Source: CAYQTL01 sp964420405
Lineage (GTDB): Bacteria > Acidobacteriota > Thermoanaerobaculia > Thermoanaerobaculales > Sulfomarinibacteraceae
Direction of reading: 5' to 3'
NCBI GenBank assembly: GCA_964420405.1
Contig: CAYQTL010000108.1
Coordinates: 1-11,104, forward strand
DNA: 11,104 nt
Part shown: piece after piece, positions 6,567 to 11,104 of the stretch
Position numbering within the stretch: the stretch's first letter is position 1
How the letters are laid out: the number at the start of each line of letters is the position of its first letter
Notes under the pieces: model-generated
Told to the model about the DNA's origin: nothing
Seen by the model: the letters and a program-made list of their open reading frames with translations, nothing else
Database searches by the model: none
Translations under genes and position numbers: made by a program

Positions 6567-7475
6567 TCAGCCCACCGAGGCGACGAACAGGGAGGCCGCC
6601 AGGATCGCGTTGGTCGAGAGGTTCCAGATCACGTTCGCGCCGAGAGCCGGCACCGGCACCGGGTCGTCGGGATCGCGAAACGCCCATCGCAGGGGCTGCA
6701 CCAGCAGCAGCGACGGCACCACCGCGGCAAGGGCGTGGGGCGGCAGCACCCCCATCATCACCGTCAGGATGATGGAGCTCGGCACCGCCAGGCCCGCGAG
6801 GGCGTAGACCCACGACGCACCCGCCCGCCCGAGCAGCAACACCAGGTTCCTCCGGCCGCCTCTGCGGTCCGCCTCCTGGTCGGGAAACTCGTTCAACAGG
6901 AGCAGGTTGAAGGTCATGAAGGTGGCCGGCAGAGCGGCCGCCCAGACGGCCGGACCGACGGTGCCGTCCTGGACGAGCGCGGCGCCGAGCACCGGCAGCC
7001 CGCCGAGTCCGAGCCCCGCCGCCATCTCGCCGACCCCGATCCGCGCCAGGAAGTCGGTGTAGCCGAGCACCAGCAGGGCGCCGATCACCAGGATCGGCAC
7101 GAGCACGGTACCCACCAGGCTGAGGAACCAGACGCCGACCGCGAAACCGACCGCCGCGCACACGACCGCGAAGGCGAACGCCGTCGTCAGCGACATGCGG
7201 CCGGCGGGCAGCGTGCCGGAGCCGCCGGAGAAGGGCGTGCGCTCGGTCTCGAGGTCGATGCCCGAACGCATGTCCGACCACTCGTTGAAGATGTTGACCG
7301 CCATGTGCAGCGCCACCAGCCCGACCAGCGCCACCGCCGTCCGGACAGGGTCGAACGCCCCCTCGTAGGCGGACGCCGCCGCACCCGCCGCGATCAGCGT
7401 CGGCGGCAGCAGCAGGAACGGCGCCCGCGCCACCCCCAGGTACGCCGAAACCGGAGCAGCTCCCGTCCCACTCAC
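6567..7475 (-). CDS. UbiA-family prenyltransferase, MenA-like
   Basis: A 302-residue integral membrane prenyltransferase with about eight to nine hydrophobic helices. The first Asp-rich site is NIFNEWSDMRSGID (61-74), with N61, N64, D68 and D74 in place of the usual NDxxDxxxD. The second is NEFPDQEADRRGGRRNL (195-211), with D199 and D203. Together they bind Mg2+ and the prenyl diphosphate. The N-E-F-P-D-x-E-x-D form and the following basic R-N-L-V segment resemble MenA-type enzymes (dihydroxynaphthoate prenylation in menaquinone synthesis) more than UbiA, heme O synthase or chlorophyll synthase. The segment PFSGGSGTLPAGR (81-93) is found in poorly characterised relatives. No menaquinone gene is adjacent, so the acceptor is open. 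The GTG start is preceded by a strong GGGGGAGGA run (CCTCC at 7481-7485 on the plus strand) with a five-base spacer. The gene is divergent from the sigma factor and convergent with the sensor. Confidence 0.85.
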   Translation of the reverse strand: MSGTGAAPVSAYLGVARAPFLLLPPTLIAAGAAASAYEGAFDPVRTAVALVGLVALHMAVNIFNEWSDMRSGIDLETERTPFSGGSGTLPAGRMSLTTAFAFAVVCAAVGFAVGVWFLSLVGTVLVPILVIGALLVLGYTDFLARIGVGEMAAGLGLGGLPVLGAALVQDGTVGPAVWAAALPATFMTFNLLLLNEFPDQEADRRGGRRNLVLLLGRAGASWVYALAGLAVPSSIILTVMMGVLPPHALAAVVPSLLLVQPLRWAFRDPDDPVPVPALGANVIWNLSTNAILAASLFVASVG

Positions 7476-7535
7476 ACCGTCCTCCCCCGCCGATCAACCC
7501 GAGGATTGTCGAGACACTTCCAGGATACCGCTCCA

Positions 7536-7558
7536 TCTCCCTTCCTTCCTTTTCCTTC
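7536..7558. other. Uninterrupted 23-base pyrimidine tract
   Basis: From 7536 to 7558 every plus-strand base is C or T, mostly CTTCC units, in otherwise very GC-rich DNA. It lies in the divergent spacer between the prenyltransferase and sigma genes, so the prenyltransferase leader would read it as GGAAGG-rich purines if transcription starts upstream. It could be a flexible or triplex-forming promoter element. No function is evident. Confidence 0.45.
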
Positions 7559-7634
7559 GCGAGAAGACCGTGTGGCCGGCGCGGCCGCCCCGTCTTGTCG
7601 CCGGTTTCGAACTCCGCACCGCGCGTGTCTCAGT

Positions 7635-7659
7635 TGCTACCATGAGGAGCACCGCCACC
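7635..7659 (+). promoter_or_regulatory. Extended -10-like site and ribosome binding site before the sigma gene
   Basis: TGC-TACCAT (7635-7643) matches an extended -10. GAGGAG (7644-7649) is a strong Shine-Dalgarno ten bases before the ATG at 7660. The in-frame ATG at 7642 overlaps the hexamer and lacks a ribosome binding site, so 7660 is preferred. If TACCAT were used, transcription would start at about 7650 and remove the GAGGAG, so one of the two readings must be wrong. No ECF-type AAC / CGTC pair with correct spacing was found. Confidence 0.35.
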
Positions 7660-8250
7660 ATGACCGTCGCGGATCCCCCCCGGCAGCCCGCCCCGTCCAG
7701 GCGGCCCGCGTCTGACGAGCGGGCCCTGCTCCGCGCCCTCGCGCGGGGCGACACCGACGCCGGCGCCGAGCTGGTCGAGCGGACGTACCGGAAGGTCTAC
7801 GGCGCTCTGTACCGCGCGTCGGGCGGCGACGCCGAGCTCGCGGCCGACCTCACCCAGGAGGTGTACCGCAAGGCGTGGGCCGCCCTCGGCGGGTTCGACG
7901 GCCGCTCGAAGCTGTCGACCTGGCTGCACCGGATCGCGATCACCACCTACCTCAACCACGTCCGCCGGCCGCGGCGGGTGGTGCCGATGGAGGAGGCGGT
8001 GGCGGCGACGGCGCCGGACCCGGCCGAGGACTCGGAGCAGGCGGCGATCCGCTCGGACACCGCCTCCCGGCTGCGACGCGCGGTCCTGGAGCTGCCGGAG
8101 CCGCTGCGCTCGACGGTGGCGGCGCGGTACTGGGGCGAGCTGCCGGTGCGGGAGATCGCCGCCGCCGAGGGCGTCACCGAGCCCGCCGTGCGCAAGCGGC
8201 TCGCCAAGGCATACCGCCTCCTCGTGGCCACCGCGGAGGTGACCCCATGA
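7660..8250 (+). CDS. ECF-type RNA polymerase sigma-70 factor
   Basis: A 196-residue group IV sigma factor. Region 2 spans about residues 24-104: LTQEVYRKAWAAL..F (64-79) is the core-binding and -10-contact segment, and STWLHRIAITTYLNHVRRPRR (86-106) is regions 2.3-2.4. A short acidic linker (110-130) lacks region 3. Region 4 spans about 140-190, with LPEPLRSTVAARYWGELPVREIAAAEGVTEPAVRKRLAKAYRLL containing the -35-binding helix-turn-helix (about 163-184). The length and the absence of regions 1.1 and 3 are usual for ECF factors. The N-terminal 20 residues are a Pro/Arg-rich unconserved stretch. The stop overlaps the start of the VWA gene as ATGA, so the two are translationally coupled and should act as a pair, with the downstream membrane protein in the anti-sigma position. 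ECF subgroup and target promoters cannot be read here. Confidence 0.92.
   Translation: MTVADPPRQPAPSRRPASDERALLRALARGDTDAGAELVERTYRKVYGALYRASGGDAELAADLTQEVYRKAWAALGGFDGRSKLSTWLHRIAITTYLNHVRRPRRVVPMEEAVAATAPDPAEDSEQAAIRSDTASRLRRAVLELPEPLRSTVAARYWGELPVREIAAAEGVTEPAVRKRLAKAYRLLVATAEVTP
8235..8246 (+). promoter_or_regulatory. Strong Shine-Dalgarno of the VWA gene inside the sigma gene
   Basis: GGAGGTGA (8235-8242) is a full match to the 16S rRNA anti-Shine-Dalgarno, and the spacing to the ATG at 8247 is normal. It lies within the last codons of the sigma gene. It fixes the VWA start and supports coupled synthesis of the two proteins. Confidence 0.7.
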
Positions 8251-10661
8251 CCCGCCGTGACGAGCGCGAGCTCGAGAAGCTGCTAGACACCGGACCGGTC
8301 CCCGAGCCGCCGGCCGGCCTCGCCGAGAGGATCGCGGCCGACATCCCCGGGGAGATCGACCTGCACCCCGAGGTGGCGTACGGCGGCGACGCCGTCGTTC
8401 CGCTGCGACGCCGCCGGTCGACCTGGTACGCCGCCGCCGCGGCGGTGCTCACCCTGTCGCTGACAGCCGCGGTCACGTGGCAGCTGCGTGAGACCGCGCC
8501 GGAGGTGGCAGCGGCCGGCGCGACCGCCGATCGCGAAGCCGAGCCGAACCCGTCGACGGCCCCCGAGCCCGAGCTCCGGCCGGTCCACGCTCCCCCGCAC
8601 GAGACGGCCGTCGCGACCGGCACGGAGGAGGTCGCCGAGCGGCCGGGCACGAGGGGGTCCGCCGACGAGACCGGCCCCGCGCTGCGGACCGGGAACCTGT
8701 CGCGCATCGAAGACGGCGGGCGGGAGGCCCGGCCGCAGGACGCCGAGGGCGACGACGTCGCGCAGGCACCGTCGCCGCAGCGGCCCCGCGCCGAGACACG
8801 GCGGGGTCCGCGAGGAGAGGCCACGATGACTCCGGCGACCGACGGCCGGCGAGACGACGCCGCGGCGCCCGCGTCGGCCGCCCGCGAGCAGGCGACCTCG
8901 GGCGACCCGGACCGGTCGGAACGATCCACGCTCCCGCTCGGACTCACGAAAGAGAGCCCGGCGGCGGCGAACGAGGCGGCTGGCGGAGCCGCCGCGGGCG
9001 AGGCGCCCCGGCACGACCTGCGGACGTCCGCACGCGCGACCCCGGGCCCGGACGTCGAGATCCTCCGCCGGCTCCGGTCGGGCGGCGAGGCGGCGACCGC
9101 CGAGGCAGCGCCGGCGCAGTCCGCCGCGACGGCCGCCGCCGGTCCGGACGGAGGGAGCCCGCACCTCCAGAAGACCGGCCGGATCGTGGTCATGACCGAC
9201 GACCGGAGCGTCGTCTGGGTGCCGCCCTCCACCGGCGGCACCGCCGAGCCCAACGACGCACCCTACGGCGACGTGTTCTTCGCCGAGGCCGGCGTCAACC
9301 CGTTCGTCGACACCGACGACGACCCGCTGTCCACCTTCGGGCTCGAGGTCGACACCGGCTCGTACACCGTGGTGCGGCGATTCCTGCGCGACGGCCACGT
9401 GCCGCCGCGGGAGGCGGTCCGCACCGAGGAGCTGGTCAACGCGTTCGACTACGGCGACCGGCCGCCGCAGCGCGGCGACCTCCGGCTCTCGGCCGAGGGC
9501 GCGCCGACCCCGTTCACGATCAACGACGGCTACCGGCTGCTCCGGTTCGCCGTCGCCGCCCGCGAGGTCGACGCCGCGGAGCGGCCGTCGGCGACCCTGG
9601 TGTTCGTGGTCGACGTGTCGGGCTCGATGGACCGCGAGAACCGGCTCGGGCTGGTGCGGGAGGCCCTCGACGAGCTGCTCGACGAGCTGCGCCCCGACGA
9701 CCGCGTCGGGCTGGTGGTGTACGGCTCCCGCGGCGATGTGCTGCTCGAGCCGACGTCGGACCTGGAGCGGGTGCGGCGCGCGATCGGACGGCTGCGGGCC
9801 GGCGGCTCGACCAACGCCGAGGAGGGGCTGGTCCTCGGCTACGAGCTCGCCGCGGAGCACCTCGAGCGCGGCCGGATCACGCGCGTCGTCCTGTGCTCGG
9901 ACGGCGTCGCCAACGTCGGCCGCACCGGTCCCGCGTCGATCCTCGAGCGGATCCGTCGCGATGTCGACCGCGGCATCGAGCTGACCGCCGTGGGCTTCGG
10001 CATGGGCACCTACAACGACGTCCTGATGGAGCGCCTCGCCGACACCGGCGACGGCCGCTACGCCTACGTCGACACCCTGCCCGAGGCGCGCCGGATCTTC
10101 GTCGAGGAGCTGACCGGCACGCTGTACACCGTCGCCCGCGAGGCCAAGGCCCAGGTCGAGTTCGACCCGGCGACGGTCAGCCGCTGGCGGCTGCTCGGCT
10201 ACGAGAACCGCGACATCGCCGACGAGCGGTTCCGCGACCCGACGGTGGACGCCGGCGAGATCGGCGCCGGCCACACCGTCACCGCGCTGTACGAGGTCAA
10301 GATCGCGGACGGCGCCCGCGACCGCGACACCCTCGCGACCCTGCGGGTGCGCTACCGGCCCGCGGACTCCGACCGCCCGGTGGAGCTGGAGGAGAGGCTC
10401 GAGGTCGGCGAGCTGGCGCCGAGCTGGCGGCGCGCCTCCCCCGCCCTGCGCCTGGCGGCCGTCGTCGCCGAGTACGCCGAGCTGCTCAAGGGCGCCTACT
10501 GGGCGAAGGACGGCAGCATGTCCACCGTGCTCGCGGAGCTGCAGCGCCTGCAGCCCGACTTCGCCGGCGACGGCCGCGTGGCCGACCTCGCCAGCCTCGT
10601 CGCCGCCGCGCGGGACCTCATGGAAAAGCCGCCGGCACGCGACCACGATCCCGACGAGTGA
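8247..10661 (+). CDS. Membrane-anchored VWA protein (YfbK-type) in anti-sigma position
   Basis: An 804-residue protein. Residues 1-57 form a short charged cytosolic head with PEPPAGLAERIAADIP (19-34), a motif style seen in membrane anti-sigma-like proteins. A positive patch RRRR (54-57) precedes one membrane helix at about 59-78. Residues about 80-310 are a low-complexity Ala/Pro/Glu/Arg stalk, probably disordered. The extracytoplasmic part starts with NPFVDTDDDPLSTFGLEVDTGSY (351-373), the N-terminal module of the YfbK family. The VWA domain follows (about 449-620) with the MIDAS D456-V-S458-G-S460, T522 in GGSTNAEEGL and D552 in CSDGVANVG, all ligands intact. The C-terminal YfbK/DUF3520-type domain (about 625-795) contains LLGYENRDIADERFRDP and YAELLKGAYWAKDGS. 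A canonical zinc-binding anti-sigma H-x3-C-x2-C motif is absent. The ATGA overlap with the sigma gene suggests that it controls that factor, with the VWA domain as the sensor or partner-binding part. It ends DHDPDE, just before a DNA array of the same flavour. Confidence 0.88.
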   Translation: MTRRDERELEKLLDTGPVPEPPAGLAERIAADIPGEIDLHPEVAYGGDAVVPLRRRRSTWYAAAAAVLTLSLTAAVTWQLRETAPEVAAAGATADREAEPNPSTAPEPELRPVHAPPHETAVATGTEEVAERPGTRGSADETGPALRTGNLSRIEDGGREARPQDAEGDDVAQAPSPQRPRAETRRGPRGEATMTPATDGRRDDAAAPASAAREQATSGDPDRSERSTLPLGLTKESPAAANEAAGGAAAGEAPRHDLRTSARATPGPDVEILRRLRSGGEAATAEAAPAQSAATAAAGPDGGSPHLQKTGRIVVMTDDRSVVWVPPSTGGTAEPNDAPYGDVFFAEAGVNPFVDTDDDPLSTFGLEVDTGSYTVVRRFLRDGHVPPREAVRTEELVNAFDYGDRPPQRGDLRLSAEGAPTPFTINDGYRLLRFAVAAREVDAAERPSATLVFVVDVSGSMDRENRLGLVREALDELLDELRPDDRVGLVVYGSRGDVLLEPTSDLERVRRAIGRLRAGGSTNAEEGLVLGYELAAEHLERGRITRVVLCSDGVANVGRTGPASILERIRRDVDRGIELTAVGFGMGTYNDVLMERLADTGDGRYAYVDTLPEARRIFVEELTGTLYTVAREAKAQVEFDPATVSRWRLLGYENRDIADERFRDPTVDAGEIGAGHTVTALYEVKIADGARDRDTLATLRVRYRPADSDRPVELEERLEVGELAPSWRRASPALRLAAVVAEYAELLKGAYWAKDGSMSTVLAELQRLQPDFAGDGRVADLASLVAAARDLMEKPPARDHDPDE

Positions 10662-10735
10662 CCGCGGCCGCGGGCGGCTCCGATCCCGATCCCGATCCCG
10701 ATCCCGATCCCGATCCCGATCCCGATCCCGACGAG
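10646..10735. repeat. (CGATCC)8 hexamer array and duplicated 13-base gene end
   Basis: Eight perfect head-to-tail CGATCC units occupy 10681-10728, starting 19 bases after the VWA stop. The array ends in CGATCCCGACGAG (10723-10735), identical to 10646-10658, the last codons of the VWA gene (Asp-Pro-Asp-Glu). In one frame the array encodes Asp-Pro repeats, but that frame is not the gene's frame. Duplication of the gene end followed by slippage expansion would explain it. Confidence 0.85.
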
Positions 10736-10754
10736 GACTGCTCCCCGCCTCGTC
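10730..10754 (+). terminator. Weak hairpin after the sigma-VWA operon
   Basis: GACGAGG (10730-10736) pairs perfectly with CCTCGTC (10748-10754) around an 11-base loop, followed only by CCTTGT. The stem is short and the T-run is poor, so this is a marginal intrinsic terminator at best. It is the only candidate seen downstream of the VWA gene. Confidence 0.25.
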
Positions 10755-10829
10755 CCTTGTCAACCCGGGTGACGCCGGCCGGTGAACAGGTGGTGGAAGA
10801 TGTGAGAGCACCGCGCACAGCACACCATC

Positions 10830-10889
10830 GGGAACGGGACCGGTAACGGGACCGGGATCGGAGGAGACCTGGATCGGGATTGGGATCGG
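10830..10889. repeat. Decayed hexamer array, inverted relative to CGATCC array
   Basis: Units GGGAAC, GGGACC, GGTAAC, GGGACC and GGGATC run in register from 10830 to 10859. After a break, TGGATC, GGGATT and GGGATC occupy 10870-10887. These are the complement-sense of the CGATCC array. GGATCGGGATTGGGATCGG (10871-10889) could pair with the array over 19 bases with one G-T wobble. Confidence 0.6.
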
Positions 10890-10947
10890 ATGCACGGTCG
10901 ACCGGGGCGACCGCCCCACTCCCCGCTCCCCACTCCTCGCGCACACG

Positions 10948-10976
10948 TTGACTCCCGCCCGGACGGACCCTATACT
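10948..10976 (+). promoter_or_regulatory. Sigma-70 promoter of tRNA-Pro
   Basis: TTGACT (10948-10953) and TATACT (10971-10976) are separated by exactly 17 bases, each one mismatch from consensus. Transcription should start near 10983. The leader begins with a small hairpin, CGTCC-GTCG-GGACG (10984-10997). It is by far the best housekeeping promoter in the window and shows the -35/-10 form used by this organism. Confidence 0.8.
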
Positions 10977-11028
10977 CGCCTTTCGTCCGTCGGGACGGCT
11001 CTTTGACACGTGTTGAGCGGACTCGCAT

Positions 11029-11104
<76 letters not shown>

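Larger units (their letters stand above)
10662..11028. other. Intergenic region between the VWA gene and tRNA-Pro
   Basis: It contains the CGATCC array, a weak hairpin, a decayed array of GGGAYC-type hexamers in the opposite orientation, and the tRNA promoter with its leader. A frame through the array can be read as a 50-residue Asp-Pro-rich tail, but it has no start of its own, so I do not call a gene. No other feature was recognised. Confidence 0.55.

Noticed and set aside
6546..6570. Imperfect palindrome between the sensor and prenyltransferase genes as a bidirectional terminator
   Set aside because: The CTGA/TCAG ends come from the opposed stop codons and the middle pairs badly. There is no T-run.
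7608..7630. CGAACT followed by GTGTCT as an ECF autoregulatory promoter of the sigma gene
   Set aside because: The gap between the two parts is about 13 bases, shorter than the usual 16-17, and the -10 match is poor.
3246..7715. A plus-strand open frame of nearly 1,500 codons and an equally striking minus-strand frame (4027-7536)
   Set aside because: Both are Arg/Pro/Gly-rich with no domain, and they run antisense or out of frame across the well-supported sensor and prenyltransferase genes. Long open shadows are expected at this GC content.
10659..10846. An Asp-Pro-rich C-terminal extension of the VWA protein through the hexamer array
   Set aside because: The gene has its own TGA at 10659-10661 and the Asp-Pro frame is a different one. 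No slippery site was recognised at the junction.

Overview
This is a very GC-rich bacterial chromosomal segment with closely spaced genes and G/C-biased third codon positions. The lineage cannot be fixed from the sequence. The arylsulfatase-like lipoprotein ending in a Leu-Gly-Tyr-Leu-Glu tail, the ECF sigma/VWA pair and the decayed hexanucleotide arrays between genes recall Acidobacteriota such as Thermoanaerobaculia-like metagenome genomes, but that is an impression and not a demonstrated assignment. I see no insertion sequence, phage gene, CRISPR array or other clear sign of transfer.

Layout. Positions 1-191 hold a short degenerate hexamer repeat and no convincing gene. A hexitol/sugar phosphatase of the HAD family (minus, 192-887) diverges from an alkaline-phosphatase-superfamily lipoprotein (plus, 996-2441). 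That gene converges, with a 13-base gap, on an HD-domain nucleotidase-like gene (minus, 2455-3045). A class I methyltransferase (minus, 3114-3737) lies upstream of the HD gene. After a 322-base gap comes a large multi-domain PAS/GAF sensor (plus, 4060-6549), convergent with a UbiA-family prenyltransferase (minus, 6567-7475). A divergent spacer follows, then an ECF sigma factor (7660-8250) whose stop overlaps the start of a membrane-anchored VWA protein (8247-10661). A 367-base spacer with a perfect hexamer array and a good sigma-70 promoter leads to a proline tRNA at the right edge, cut before the last base of CCA.

How the parts relate. The clearest functional unit is the sigma factor plus VWA protein. 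They are translationally coupled, and the VWA protein has a short cytosolic head, one membrane helix, a long disordered stalk and an extracytoplasmic YfbK-type VWA module. It therefore sits where an anti-sigma factor is expected. The PAS/GAF protein has sensory domains but no visible output domain. The HAD phosphatase and the HD phosphohydrolase are preceded by near-identical 36-base elements whose only three differences fall in a predicted hairpin loop. These two genes and the lipoprotein gene each have a -10-like hexamer only 6-10 bases before the start codon and no Shine-Dalgarno sequence, which suggests leaderless transcripts. The sensor, prenyltransferase, sigma and VWA genes all have recognisable Shine-Dalgarno sequences.
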